Source: Arthrobacter sp. MMS18-M83 (lineage in GTDB: Bacteria; Actinomycetota; Actinomycetes; Actinomycetales; Micrococcaceae). From it: 64,000 nucleotides of DNA. The notes under the pieces were generated by a model. The model was not told the origin of the DNA. It saw only the letters and a list, made by a program, of their open reading frames with translations, and ran no database searches. Both the position numbers and the translations under genes were made by a program. The stretch's first letter is position 1, and every line of letters begins with the position of its first letter. The stretch spans positions 1,612,001-1,676,000 of the forward strand of contig NZ_CP113343.1 of assembly GCF_026683955.1 (NCBI RefSeq). The letters run 5' to 3'. Shown here piece by piece: positions 8,310 through 16,847 of this stretch.

Positions 8310-8939
8310 ATGCCCGCCACAACTGGGGTCCAGCTGACGGTCTGGCAGATCGGACTGTGGGCAATTTTGCTCATGTGCGCTGTTGCCTTGACGGTTCACG
8401 CCGTCCGTAAGGGCGTCGCACAAGGAGCTCCCGACGGCGGACACGTCACCTTGGCCGGGCCGCCCGCCCACCGCGACCGTGACCTTGTCAAAGAGCCCGA
8501 CGCCGTCTTCTGGAACGTTTTTGCCGGGCTGGTGGTGGTTGTCCCAGCCGTCGTCATCCCCGCGTTGGCCTCGCCCGCCGTCGGGCTCTTGATGCTCATC
8601 CTGGGCATTGGTGCCGCGCTTGCGGCATTCTCCGTCGGGCGGAAACTGGAGCGGAAGCGCCAGAGCAGGCCGGAAAACCGGCCAGGGTATGCCGAAGCCG
8701 CTGCCCGTCACGACGCCCTCTTGGCTCGATGGCAAAGGTATGAACTGGATCCCGCCAAGGGCATCGACTTTCCAGGCATGAGCGACGTCAACGTTCCCCA
8801 AACCGCCGCGTTGATCCGCGCCCTCCAAGAAGCCCAGCGCTGCCGCATCGCCGCCGGGACGGACTATCCCCGCGCCGTCGAGCAGTTGGACGTTGCCATG
8901 GCGGAGGCAGAAGCAGCCGCAGGCGTTTCTGCTCCCTAA
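8310..8939 (+). CDS. Membrane protein of unknown function
   Basis: This 209-residue protein has an N-terminal transmembrane helix (about 11-28), then about 40 polar residues, then two closely spaced hydrophobic segments (about 68-110, VFAGLVVVVPAVVIPAL and VGLLMLILGIGAALAAF). A cytoplasmic C-terminal half follows that is helical and rich in Ala, Glu and Arg. An SD-like GGAGGT precedes the ATG. I recognise no domain. It converges with the GntR gene, whose stop lies 17 bases beyond its own. Confidence 0.65.
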   Translation: MPATTGVQLTVWQIGLWAILLMCAVALTVHAVRKGVAQGAPDGGHVTLAGPPAHRDRDLVKEPDAVFWNVFAGLVVVVPAVVIPALASPAVGLLMLILGIGAALAAFSVGRKLERKRQSRPENRPGYAEAAARHDALLARWQRYELDPAKGIDFPGMSDVNVPQTAALIRALQEAQRCRIAAGTDYPRAVEQLDVAMAEAEAAAGVSAP

Positions 8940-8955
8940 AGGCCTCGTTGAAGGC

Positions 8956-9642
8956 TTAGGGAATAGCCCCGATGTGCACCAAGAGCTCGCGCTCCGCCCC
9001 GTCCAGGTAGCGGCGCAACTCGGCTGCGGCGTCTTCGCGCTGACCGTTGCGGATCTGGGCAACCAAGGCAGCATTGCGTTCCACATAGTGGCCGTGGAAG
9101 TCGGGGGTGGTGGCCATGGCGTGGAAGACCAAGCGCATCTCGGCCAGCACCTTCTCCATCAGGGCGTCCAAGGAGGCACTTCCGGACAACGACACCAGGG
9201 CTTTGTGCAGTTCCTGGTTGGCGTCTGCCATGCCGGCAACCGATCCTTCCACGAGGGCTGCCCGGGCCTTATCGATAATGACGTCCATGGCATCGAGGGC
9301 TTCGGCGGGGACGTCTCCCCATAGAACGGCCGCTGGTTCGATAAGGCGGCGCACCCGGTAGATCTCCCGGACGTCGTCGGCTCCCGGGGCGGCCACGAAC
9401 ACCCCACGGTTAGGGATGCGCTGGACCACGGATTCACCGGCAAGCACGGTGAAAGCCTCCCGCAGGGTGTTCCGGGAAACGCCGAGTGCCTCGGACAGGG
9501 CCTTCTCGGAAAGCTTCGTGCCGGGCGGCAACAGGCCGTCGGAGATGCGCTGCCGAAGCTGGGCGGCAACCCACGCTCCAGTGTGGGCGTGGGTGGCGTG
9601 GCCGGCATCGGCGATTCCTTGCAGCGCAGCGTTCATGGGCAT
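8956..9642 (-). CDS. GntR-family (FCD) transcriptional regulator
   Basis: This 228-residue protein has a GntR winged helix (about 22-88, with DGLLPPGTKLSEKALSEALG and SRNTLREAFTVL) and an FCD ligand domain (about 95-220). Asp and His residues typical of metal-supported carboxylate sensing are in YRVRRLIEPAA, ANQELHKALV and HGHYVERNAALV. It is the last gene after pxpA-pxpBC-biotin carboxylase on the same strand, about 150 bases downstream, so the oxoproline operon is its natural target. A near-perfect palindrome at 13974-14000 is the best operator candidate. The effector is presumably a carboxylic acid such as 5-oxoproline (inference). Confidence 0.85.
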   Translation of the reverse strand: MPMNAALQGIADAGHATHAHTGAWVAAQLRQRISDGLLPPGTKLSEKALSEALGVSRNTLREAFTVLAGESVVQRIPNRGVFVAAPGADDVREIYRVRRLIEPAAVLWGDVPAEALDAMDVIIDKARAALVEGSVAGMADANQELHKALVSLSGSASLDALMEKVLAEMRLVFHAMATTPDFHGHYVERNAALVAQIRNGQREDAAAELRRYLDGAERELLVHIGAIP

Positions 9643-9790
9643 GCTTCCAAATCTACCGAATGGCGATGCCCGACGGATTTTGCAGGATCATTCCGTCCAT
9701 GCCTCGGACGCGACCCTGAAATCCGCGGCAAAAAAGGGTGCCCCCTCGAATGATCCAGCAGAATGTGCCGGCGCACCCGACGCAAACGCC

Positions 9791-11524
9791 TCAGCCGATG
9801 CTCGCGAGCACCTCTCCGCGCCCGACGGCGGTGCCCGGCTCTTGGGGACCCCGCGCCACGGTGCCGGAACGGTGGGCCGGGACGGTGGTTTCCATCTTCA
9901 TGGCCTCCAATACGGCCACGGGTTGACCAGCTTCCACGGCCGCACCGTCCTCAACCAGCCACTTCACCAGCGAGCCGGACATCGGCGAGGCCAGTCCGGC
10001 GTCGTCGGCCACATCCGGAGCCGTAGCCGTAGAGGCTGAACCGCCGCCGCCGTTCATCAGCGCTTCAAATAGGCGGGCGGGGAGGCCAAGCTGGACCGCC
10101 TTGCCGTCGAGTTCCACTGTGAACGTGCTGCGTTCGGAACCAGGTGCCACCCGCGCGATCTCGGGAGACGCAGCCAGCTCTTCGGCGAACTCCGTCTCGA
10201 TCCACGTGGTGTGGACGCCGAGCTTGTCTTCCGAGGTGAAGGCTTCGTGGCGGACCACTGCCCGGTGGAAGGGCAGCACGGTGGGCAAACCCTTGATCTG
10301 CATCTCGTCCAGGGCAGCCCGGGCGCGGCGCAGGGCCTGCTGCCGGTCTTCGCCGCGGACAATCAGCTTGGCCAGGAGGGAATCGTATTCTCCAGGAACT
10401 ACCGAGCCGGATCGAACGCCCGAGTCCACGCGGATGCCTGGTCCCGTGGGTGCTTCGAACACGTCCACGGTGCCGGGGCTAGGCAGGAAGCCTCGCGCAG
10501 GATCCTCGGCGTTGAGGCGGAATTCGAAGGCGTGGCCGGTCGGCTCGGGGTCCTCGGTCAGGGAGAGCACACCGCCTGCGGCGATCCGGAACTGCTCGCG
10601 GACCAGGTCCACGCCGGACGTTTCCTCGGTGACGGGATGTTCAACCTGAAGGCGTGTATTAACTTCCAGGAAGGAGATGGTGCCGTCCACGGCCACGAGG
10701 TATTCGACGGTTCCGGCGCCGTAGTATCCGGCCTCACGGCAAATGGCCTTGGCCGATTCGTGGATGAGAGTGCGCTGTTCCGGGCTCAGGAACGGCGCGG
10801 GGGCTTCTTCCACGAGCTTCTGGTTGCGGCGCTGCAGGGAGCAGTCGCGGGTACCGAGCACCACAACGTTGCCGTGCATGTCGGCCAGGACCTGGGCTTC
10901 GACGTGCCTTGGCTGGTCCAGGAATCGTTCAACGAAGCATTCGTCGCGGCCGAAGGCTACCTTGGATTCGCGGACGGCCGATTCGAAGGCGTCCTCGATG
11001 TCTTCCAGGCGTCGGGCAATCTTGAGCCCGCGTCCGCCGCCACCGAAAGCCGCCTTAATGGCCACGGGCATGCCGTATTCCAGGGCAAAAGCAAGGACCT
11101 CAGAGGCGTTGGCCACTGGCCCGTCGCTGCCCGGGACAAGCGGAGCTCCGGCGCGGACGGCGATCTCGCGGGCCGTCACCTTATTGCCCAGCTCCCTGAT
11201 CGACTGCGGCGCGGGGCCGATCCACGTGAGCCCGGCGTTGATCACGGCCTGTGCAAAATCGGCGTTCTCGGACAGGAAACCGTATCCGGGATGGACCGCG
11301 TCGGCACCGGCGCGGCGGGCGACATCGATCAGCTTGGTGATGTCCAAGTAGGTCTCGGCGCCGGTGGATCCGCCCAGCGCGTAGGCCTCGTCGGCAAACC
11401 GTACGTGGAGGGCATCGGCGTCGGGGTCGGAGTACACGGCAACGGATTGCAGGCCCTCGTCGGAGCAGGCGCGGGCAATCCTTACGGCGATCTCGCCGCG
11501 GTTGGCGATTAGGACCTTTTTCAT
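9791..11524 (-). CDS. accC: Biotin carboxylase / biotin carboxyl carrier fusion
   Basis: This 577-residue protein has an N-terminal biotin carboxylase ([21 protein letters not shown]-grasp [27 protein letters not shown]) up to about residue 450. A linker leads to a C-terminal biotinyl domain with the biotinylation motif EAMKMET about 30 residues from the end. Such proteins carboxylate their own biotin using ATP and bicarbonate. It overlaps pxpBC by four bases; no carboxyltransferase gene is next to it. AccBC-type partners next to 5-oxoprolinase genes are widespread (family knowledge), but their exact role there is unsettled. It could also supply an acyl-CoA carboxylase encoded elsewhere. Confidence 0.9.
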   Translation of the reverse strand: MKKVLIANRGEIAVRIARACSDEGLQSVAVYSDPDADALHVRFADEAYALGGSTGAETYLDITKLIDVARRAGADAVHPGYGFLSENADFAQAVINAGLTWIGPAPQSIRELGNKVTAREIAVRAGAPLVPGSDGPVANASEVLAFALEYGMPVAIKAAFGGGGRGLKIARRLEDIEDAFESAVRESKVAFGRDECFVERFLDQPRHVEAQVLADMHGNVVVLGTRDCSLQRRNQKLVEEAPAPFLSPEQRTLIHESAKAICREAGYYGAGTVEYLVAVDGTISFLEVNTRLQVEHPVTEETSGVDLVREQFRIAAGGVLSLTEDPEPTGHAFEFRLNAEDPARGFLPSPGTVDVFEAPTGPGIRVDSGVRSGSVVPGEYDSLLAKLIVRGEDRQQALRRARAALDEMQIKGLPTVLPFHRAVVRHEAFTSEDKLGVHTTWIETEFAEELAASPEIARVAPGSERSTFTVELDGKAVQLGLPARLFEALMNGGGGSASTATAPDVADDAGLASPMSGSLVKWLVEDGAAVEAGQPVAVLEAMKMETTVPAHRSGTVARGPQEPGTAVGRGEVLASIG

Positions 11525-13173
11525 GGCTGGGTTCCTTCGGGGACGACGCCGGTAGCGGCAAGTTCAAGGGGTTCTAGGGTTGCGGGGTCCACGATCGTGA
11601 ACCGCACGCTATGACCGGGCGGCAATTGCGCCGCCGTCGGGATGTCTTCGGGTACGACGACGGCAATCACCGGATAGCCCCCCGTCACCGGGTGGTCGGC
11701 CAGGAAGAGGACGGGATGTCCGCTGGGCGGGACCTGGAGGGAACCGGCAACGGCGCCCTCGCTGGGAAGCTCGCCGGCGCCGCGTTCAGGGACACAGTTG
11801 CGTTCAGGGACACCGTTGCGTTCGAGGGCACGGCCGCCTCCGGGCGCGAGCCGCACACCGATTCTGTTGGACTGCTCGGTGGTGATCCAGTCCTGCCCGG
11901 CGAGCGACTTGAGCGAGCCGGAATCAAACCAGTCGTCCCGGGGGCCCAAGGTGACGCGGAGTTCCGCAGCTGCAGTTCCCAGCCGCAGCGTGGACTCCTC
12001 GGGAGCGCCGACCATCTGGAACAGCGGCGCTTTCCCCACGGGCAGGCGCATTCCGGCAGACAGCGGCGCGGGTCCGATTCCTGACATCGAGTCGCTCGAG
12101 CGGCTGCCAAGAACTGGCTGCACATCGAGCCCGCCACGGACGGCAAGGTAGCTGCGGGCCCCGAGCGATGGTGCGCCCAGGCCAAGGGTTTCGCCGTCCA
12201 ACAGAGCGAAGGGTGAGCACATGGCGGCCCGGCGTACCGTAGCGCCCGATGCGTCCAGGATTTCCAGGGGCGCAACGGCTCCGGCGATGGCGAGCACTTG
12301 GTCGCCGTCGGCCTTGACGGAGAGTCCGCCCAGCACCGTTTCCACAACGGCCGCACCGGGTTGGTTGCCCACCAAACGGTTGGCCTGGCGGGCCGATTGC
12401 TGGTCCACGGCACCCGCGGCGGACACTCCCAGGTCCCCCAGGCCGGGGCGGCCGAGGTCCTGGATCAGGGACTGCAGACCAGGTGATCCAACCACCAGGG
12501 CGGGGCCGGCGACTTCCTCGGCAGCGGGGCGCTGCGGTGGCGTCAACTCAACCGCCTCGCGGACCGCCACATACCGGACCGTGTCTCCTGGACGAACCAG
12601 CGCTGGCGACTCCCGCTCGAGATCCCAGAGGACCGCCGTCGTACGCCCGATCAGCTGCCACCCGCCCGGGGACTGCCGCGGGTAGACGGCGGAGAACGTC
12701 CCACCGAGCGCAACGGAACCGGCTGGAACCGCGGTGCGGGGCGAGCTGCGGCGGGGAACGTCGAGGCTGTGGTTCTCGCCGAGCAAATACGCGAATCCCG
12801 GGGCGAATCCGCCGAACGCGGCGGTCCAGAGTTGCCCGGTGTGGGCGGCCACGACGCCGTCCGCCCCCAGCCCGGTGAGCATGCCCACCTCGGCGAGGTC
12901 CTCGCCGTCGTACACCACCTCAATGGTGACTTGGCGGGGACTGTGTTGCGGCATCTCGTGCAGGTCAACATGCCCGACGGCGGTGCGCGCCGCGAGTGCC
13001 TCGGCGTGTGTGCCGAACTTGAGTAGTACGGTCGCCGCTGCGGCGATCGCGTCAAGCTGGCCGGGCAGCGGCTCAGCAAGCAGCCGGGAATGAAACGCCA
13101 GCACGGCGGCGAGGTCGGAGAGTTTCACCAGCAGGGCGCGCGGACCTGCCCAACGTATTCCTGTGATGCTCAA
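11521..13173 (-). CDS. pxpBC: Fused 5-oxoprolinase subunits PxpB-PxpC (KipI-KipA type)
   Basis: Residues about 5-215 match PxpB/KipI (SIEVVYDG-like [55 protein letters not shown]). Residues about 228-545 match PxpC/KipA ([51 protein letters not shown]). Separate genes in Bacillus subtilis and E. coli are joined here into one 550-residue chain, as in other actinobacteria. With PxpA it hydrolyses 5-oxo-L-proline to glutamate using ATP. The start overlaps pxpA and the stop overlaps the biotin carboxylase, four bases each. Positions about 11790-11830 contain a short in-frame duplication giving [14 protein letters not shown]. Confidence 0.9.
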   Translation of the reverse strand: MSITGIRWAGPRALLVKLSDLAAVLAFHSRLLAEPLPGQLDAIAAAATVLLKFGTHAEALAARTAVGHVDLHEMPQHSPRQVTIEVVYDGEDLAEVGMLTGLGADGVVAAHTGQLWTAAFGGFAPGFAYLLGENHSLDVPRRSSPRTAVPAGSVALGGTFSAVYPRQSPGGWQLIGRTTAVLWDLERESPALVRPGDTVRYVAVREAVELTPPQRPAAEEVAGPALVVGSPGLQSLIQDLGRPGLGDLGVSAAGAVDQQSARQANRLVGNQPGAAVVETVLGGLSVKADGDQVLAIAGAVAPLEILDASGATVRRAAMCSPFALLDGETLGLGAPSLGARSYLAVRGGLDVQPVLGSRSSDSMSGIGPAPLSAGMRLPVGKAPLFQMVGAPEESTLRLGTAAAELRVTLGPRDDWFDSGSLKSLAGQDWITTEQSNRIGVRLAPGGGRALERNGVPERNCVPERGAGELPSEGAVAGSLQVPPSGHPVLFLADHPVTGGYPVIAVVVPEDIPTAAQLPPGHSVRFTIVDPATLEPLELAATGVVPEGTQP

Positions 13174-13928
13174 GCGAAGCTCCGAACGGTGACGCCGGCA
13201 GCTTCGAGCCCGCTGCGGACGGCGGCTGCCATGGCTACGGCGCCGGGAGTGTCTCCGTGGACGCAGATGCTTTCGGCGTGGACGTCCAGCAGGGAACCGT
13301 CACGGGCCACGATTTTGCCCTCCAGTGCAAGGCGGACCATGTTCTTGGTGATGGCAGCGTGGTCGTGCAGCACGGCATCCTGTTCGCGGCGGGATACGAG
13401 GGTGCCGTCAGGGTTGTAGGCGCGGTCGGCGAACGCCTCGGCTACTGCACGGAGGCCTTTGGCTTCGGCTTTGGCGAGTGCGACGGAGCCCGGCAGGAGA
13501 AGGAGTGGGAGTCCGGGGCTGAAGGCATGGACGGCGTCGACCACTGCCTGTGCGTGAACCTCGTGGTGGACGATCGCGTTGTAGAGGGCGCCGTGCGGCT
13601 TGACGTATTTGATCTCGGAACCAGCCGCGCGGGCCAGAGCCTGCAGCGCGCCAAGTTGGTAGAGAACGTCGTCGGCCAGTTCCGTGGCGGAGCAGTCCAG
13701 GAAGCGTCGGCCGAAGCCTGCGAGGTCCCGGTAGCCTACGTGTGCGCCGATGGTTACTCCGGCGGCAACGGCCTCGCGGCAGGTACTGGCGATGGTGCCG
13801 GGATCTCCGGCGTGGAATCCGCAGGCCACATTGGCGCTCGACACGTAACGGAAGACGGCTGCGTCGTCGCCCATGGTCCAGTTGCCGAAGGATTCTCCGA
13901 CGTCGCTGTTGAGGTCGATATAAGGCAT
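13170..13928 (-). CDS. pxpA: 5-oxoprolinase subunit A (LamB/YcsF family)
   Basis: This 252-residue protein shows the LamB/YcsF signature throughout: [18 protein letters not shown] at the start, [15 protein letters not shown] (about 30-44), [15 protein letters not shown] and VKPHGALYN. Length is normal for the family. PxpA works with PxpB and PxpC in ATP-dependent cleavage of 5-oxoproline, a damage product of glutamine and glutamate. It is first in a tightly overlapping operon. A 27-base palindrome lies 46 bases upstream and may be the operator. Confidence 0.9.
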   Translation of the reverse strand: MPYIDLNSDVGESFGNWTMGDDAAVFRYVSSANVACGFHAGDPGTIASTCREAVAAGVTIGAHVGYRDLAGFGRRFLDCSATELADDVLYQLGALQALARAAGSEIKYVKPHGALYNAIVHHEVHAQAVVDAVHAFSPGLPLLLLPGSVALAKAEAKGLRAVAEAFADRAYNPDGTLVSRREQDAVLHDHAAITKNMVRLALEGKIVARDGSLLDVHAESICVHGDTPGAVAMAAAVRSGLEAAGVTVRSFA

Positions 13929-13973
13929 TGTGATCCCCGTCTCAGGTTGAATACTCCACCATCATGCCTGAAA

Positions 13974-14000
13974 CGCCAAGATTGTTCAACAATCTTGGCG
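13974..14000. promoter_or_regulatory. Perfect 13-1-13 palindrome, candidate GntR operator
   Basis: CGCCAAGATTGTT and AACAATCTTGGCG are exact reverse complements around a single central C. The core, ATTGTTcAACAAT, is the AT-rich symmetric type bound by FCD-class GntR regulators (general knowledge). It lies 46-72 bases upstream of the pxpA start, where a promoter would be. No T tract follows, so a terminator role is less likely. Confidence 0.45.
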
Positions 14001-14024
14001 CTGGGGATCGGGACGGAATTTCAG

Positions 14025-14073
14025 ACGTGAGGTCTCGACCCTTTCACCGAGCGAAAGAGTCGAGACCTCACGT
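14025..14073 (-). terminator. Strong 15-bp hairpin after putrescine oxidase
   Basis: ACGTGAGGTCTCGAC (14025-14039) and GTCGAGACCTCACGT (14059-14073) are perfect complements, and CTTTC/GAAAG extends the pairing inside the loop. It lies just beyond the putrescine oxidase stop at 14083. The stem is very stable but lacks a U-run, so it may instead be a mobile intergenic repeat that also stops transcription or protects the 3' end. Confidence 0.55.
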
Positions 14074-14082
14074 GTGAATTGG

Positions 14083-15474
14083 CTAGGCCACTGGTACCGC
14101 GGCGACGCGGTTGTTCGCGGTGACAATCCGGGCGGCCGTTGCTTGGCCCATCCGGACTGCGCCGTCCACGTGCTGGTAGCCCTCAGCAGCCAAATCGGAG
14201 GAGGACCAGTAGATGGGTCCAACGTTGGCGTGCTGGTCTTTGCCATAACGGTGCAAGCCACCCAGGTCGTAGCTGGCCGCGTAGGCTCCGCGGGTCCATT
14301 CCTCGGAACCCCAATCGGATTCGTAGTAGACCTCGGTGTCCAGGGCCTTCTCGCCCAGGAAGCCGGCGATGGACTCAAGGACGGCCTTCTTGCGGTCCTC
14401 GGCGCTGAGTTCGAAGACGGCATCTGCCTTTTCGTCCGAGATGAAGCCAACCAGCGTGCCGCGGGTGTCTCCGTGGTTGGTGTTGTCGTAGACCTCCTGG
14501 ACGAGGGCGCCAGCACCAAAACCCGTGCCGGACAGGCCGTCTTCGCGCCAGAACGGCGTGCTGTAGACGGCGTGGACCTTGATGACCAAGCCGAGGGACT
14601 GGTGCTGGTGCATCTGGTGCTGGCGGCGTGGCAGTGGCGGGTTGAACGACACGCGCGAATAGAGGTTCGGCGGGACCGCCATGATCACGAATCGCGCATT
14701 GACGGTTGCGAGCTCGGACTCAACAGTGACACGGTGGCCTTCGTCAGCCGGCTCCCAATTGATGGTGCGGACCGGGCTGTCAAGTACGACGTCGTCACCC
14801 AGTTCGGCGGCAATCAGCAGGGACACCTGCTGCATGCCGCCGATAACGCGCTTGTCCAGGATGAAGTCTTCGTCGGTGAGGTTGGAGAAAGAACCTGCCG
14901 AAGCTGCCATCAGCACGGCCTGCAGCGCGGAGAAAGCATGGGCCGGCTTGGTGAGCATTCCGCCGGCGATGAAGAGGCCGATGTTGTTGCAGGCTTCCTC
15001 GTCCGCCGAGTTCTGGCGCAGCCAGTGGTGGAAGGAGATGGTGTCCAGGTCGCGGGCCTTGGGGTGCGCCCAGGGCTCCTCGGCGCCAATCTCTGCGGCG
15101 AGGCCGTCCAGGATGGCGGTGAGCTTGTCCATTTCGGCCGCAGTGGTCTCGCTGACCGGGAAGGACGCCCCGGCGTAGCGGGTGCGGCTGCCATCCGATG
15201 CCAAGTACACGGATTCGCCGTCACGGTAGCGGGAGTACGTCTTCAGGCCGAGCTCGTCCAGGAGACCCATGAGGGCGGTCTGGTCCGGGGACACCCATTG
15301 TCCACCGATTTCCAGCATGGCGCCGTCAATGGTGTCGGTCCACGTGCGTCCGCCGACGCGGTCACGGGCTTCAAGCACCGCAACGCTGAGTCCGGCCTTC
15401 TTCAATTCGCGTGCGGCCGTCAACCCCGACGGACCGGCGCCGACAATTACGACGTCGCGATCAAGATTCAACAT
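14083..15474 (-). CDS. puo: Flavin amine oxidase, probable putrescine oxidase
   Basis: This 463-residue monoamine-oxidase-family protein has an N-terminal dinucleotide fold (DVVIVGAGPSGLTAARELKKA, GxGxxG at about 11-16), the second FAD motif LEARDRVGGRTWT and the substrate-site GGQWVSPDQ. The C-terminal GQATAARIVTANN region closes the FAD site. Together with length and overall sequence this resembles the soluble putrescine oxidases of Rhodococcus and Kocuria, which oxidise putrescine to 4-aminobutanal with release of ammonia and hydrogen peroxide. There is no signal peptide, so it is cytoplasmic. It is divergent from a TetR gene with a palindromic operator between them. Other polyamine or monoamine substrates are possible. 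Confidence 0.8.
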   Translation of the reverse strand: MLNLDRDVVIVGAGPSGLTAARELKKAGLSVAVLEARDRVGGRTWTDTIDGAMLEIGGQWVSPDQTALMGLLDELGLKTYSRYRDGESVYLASDGSRTRYAGASFPVSETTAAEMDKLTAILDGLAAEIGAEEPWAHPKARDLDTISFHHWLRQNSADEEACNNIGLFIAGGMLTKPAHAFSALQAVLMAASAGSFSNLTDEDFILDKRVIGGMQQVSLLIAAELGDDVVLDSPVRTINWEPADEGHRVTVESELATVNARFVIMAVPPNLYSRVSFNPPLPRRQHQMHQHQSLGLVIKVHAVYSTPFWREDGLSGTGFGAGALVQEVYDNTNHGDTRGTLVGFISDEKADAVFELSAEDRKKAVLESIAGFLGEKALDTEVYYESDWGSEEWTRGAYAASYDLGGLHRYGKDQHANVGPIYWSSSDLAAEGYQHVDGAVRMGQATAARIVTANNRVAAVPVA

Positions 15475-15511
15475 GATGTCCTTTCCGTGGCCGTCCCCGT
15501 TGGCTGACCAG

Positions 15512-15532
15512 TAAATGAATGACGTTCATTTA
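15512..15532. promoter_or_regulatory. TetR-type operator between puo and tetR
   Basis: TAAATGAA and TTCATTTA are perfect inverted repeats separated by TGACG, in the 139-base space between the divergent putrescine oxidase and TetR genes. AT-rich palindromes of this size in a divergent intergenic region are the standard setting for TetR autoregulation and control of the neighbour. The site is 38 bases upstream of puo, consistent with repression of its promoter. Confidence 0.65.
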
Positions 15533-15613
15533 TCTCAACTGTAGCTGGATTGACCACGGCTGTGAAGACCCCAGTGGAATAATGCTGGTGACAAGCCCTC
15601 AGAAAGGTCAGCG

Positions 15614-16297
15614 ATGCCCGCACCCACCCCCGCTCCCGGCGAGACCAAACCGCGCCGCAGGGCGGGCCGGCCGATGGCGTCGGTCCTGAACCAGGACGGA
15701 ATTACCGCTGCGGCGCTTGAACTGGTCAGCAAGAAGGGCTACGACGGCCTCACCATGGCCGCACTCGCTCGTTCCCTCGGTGTGGCGCCGTCGGCCCTCT
15801 ACAACCACGTGTCCTCCAAAGACGAGGTCCTCAAGCTGGTGGAAGAGGATCTCATGTCCAAGGTGGACTTCGGCGGTTTCACCACGCTGTCCTGGGAAGA
15901 TGCCGTACGGCAATGGGCCTATTCCTACCGCGGTATTTTCGCAAGGCACACCCCGCTTATCTCGGTGATCGCGGTTCTTCCGGTGACAGACGCCCCACAG
16001 ACCCTCGCCATGTACGAAGCCGTGACGGAGGGATTCCTTCAGGCGGGCTTCCCGGAAAAGCAGATCATCCCGTGCATCGTGGCACTTGAGGCCTACATTT
16101 TTGGAGCTGCCTTCGACGCAAACGCTCCGGCGGACATTTTCGATTCCGGCCGGCTGGCGGACTCTACTCCGCACTTCACGTCAGCGGTCCGCAGCTTGGG
16201 CCCCGAGCGGAACAACTATCCTTCGGACCTCGCGTTCAGCATGGGCTTGGATGCGCTGATCGCCGGGCTCGGGGCGCTGCGCACCCAGCCCAAGTAG
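15614..16297 (+). CDS. TetR-family transcriptional regulator
   Basis: This 227-residue protein has an Arg-rich N-terminal arm (KPRRRAGRP), then a TetR helix-turn-helix at about 25-70 (ITAAALELVSKKGYDGLTMAALARSLGVAPSALYNHV). A helical ligand domain with C-terminal TetR_C-like features follows. An AAAGG ribosome-binding site lies about 8 bases before the ATG. It is divergent from putrescine oxidase and probably represses it through the palindrome at 15512-15532, released by a polyamine or its breakdown product (inference). A palindromic repeat begins directly after its stop. Confidence 0.85.
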   Translation: MPAPTPAPGETKPRRRAGRPMASVLNQDGITAAALELVSKKGYDGLTMAALARSLGVAPSALYNHVSSKDEVLKLVEEDLMSKVDFGGFTTLSWEDAVRQWAYSYRGIFARHTPLISVIAVLPVTDAPQTLAMYEAVTEGFLQAGFPEKQIIPCIVALEAYIFGAAFDANAPADIFDSGRLADSTPHFTSAVRSLGPERNNYPSDLAFSMGLDALIAGLGALRTQPK

Positions 16298-16354
16298 CTC
16301 GCAGTTGTTGTCGTTATGAGCCCTCAAAACGACAACAACTGCGAGTCAGTTGGG
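16298..16354. repeat. Palindromic intergenic repeat, copy 2 (intact)
   Basis: This is the best-preserved copy of the 55-60-base element: CTCGCAGTTGTTGTCGTT pairs with AACGACAACAACTGCGAG around the centre ATGAGCCCTCAA, followed by the shared tail TCAGTTGGG. It begins on the base after the TetR stop codon and can act as that gene's terminator. The same sequence appears at 1837-1895 and around 45285/46803. Confidence 0.8.
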
Positions 16355-16363
16355 TGTTAACAA

Positions 16364-16393
16364 GGGAACCCCGGTCCAAAGACCGGGGTTCCC
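16364..16393. terminator. Terminator between TetR and tRNA-Leu
   Basis: GGGAACCCCGGTC and GACCGGGGTTCCC form a perfect 13-bp stem with a CAAA loop, followed on the plus strand by TAAAATT and on the minus strand by TTGTTAA. It sits just past the 3' end of the minus-strand tRNA-Leu and can terminate that transcript and the opposing tetR transcript. Confidence 0.75.
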
Positions 16394-16403
16394 TAAAATT
16401 GCG

Positions 16404-16486
16404 TGCGCGAGGGGGGATTTGAACCCCCACACCCTTTCGGATACTGGCACCTGAAGCCAGCGCGTCTGCCGTTCCGCCACTCGCGC
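16404..16486 (-). tRNA. tRNA-Leu (anticodon CAG)
   Basis: Read on the minus strand, the acceptor stem GCGCGAG pairs with CTCGCGC. The anticodon stem CTGGC/GCCAG encloses loop TTCAGGT, giving anticodon CAG. A long variable arm (TATCCGAAAGGGTG region) marks a class II leucine tRNA, and the T-arm GGGGGTTCAAATCCCCC is canonical. The discriminator base is A and CCA is not encoded. A tRNA-Leu next to fhaA is conserved in actinobacteria. Confidence 0.93.
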
Positions 16487-16847
16487 GCAACTTCTTCCGC
16501 CGGGCCGTACCAGGTTTCCCCGGCCTCACCCCTGCGAAAGCAGCGAGATCAAGCATAACGGACAATCACTTGAAAACACCAATCGACCAACGATGGGGCC
16601 GTAAGAACCCCGTAAAGCCGCCGATTGTCAGGTCCTCACGGGACGCGGAAATCACACGGAAAGCGAACCGGGACAAGGTGCGCAAGCGAACTTTTCCGGC
16701 CTTCCGGGCGTTGTGGAATAAGGCCATTCACAGTCTTGCCCAGTAGTATCGGGATTGAGGACAGGGTCTTTGCGTGCGCTCCGGCAGCTGCAGCGATTCG
16801 TCCTGACTACTTATACTGCAGGGCAACGAAACGGAAGGAGAAGGGCC
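16487..16847. other. Intergenic region upstream of fhaA
   Basis: These 361 bases hold no convincing gene. The right end has TATACT at 16812-16817, a plausible -10 box about 30 bases before the fhaA ATG, and a GGAAGGAG ribosome-binding site at about 16832-16839. The left part should contain the tRNA-Leu promoter on the minus strand, but I see no clear hexamers. Confidence 0.5.

Noticed and set aside
10211..11512. 433-codon plus-strand frame opposite the biotin carboxylase
   Set aside because: Antisense shadow; the minus frame has ATP-grasp and biotinylation motifs.
14074..15507. 477-codon plus-strand frame opposite putrescine oxidase
   Set aside because: The minus-strand frame shows FAD motifs and conserved family sequence. 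The plus frame is low-complexity and lacks a ribosome-binding site.
16404..16486. tRNA-Leu(CAG) as an integration site for a genomic island
   Set aside because: No integrase gene and no repeat of the tRNA 3' end nearby; both flanks are conserved core genes.
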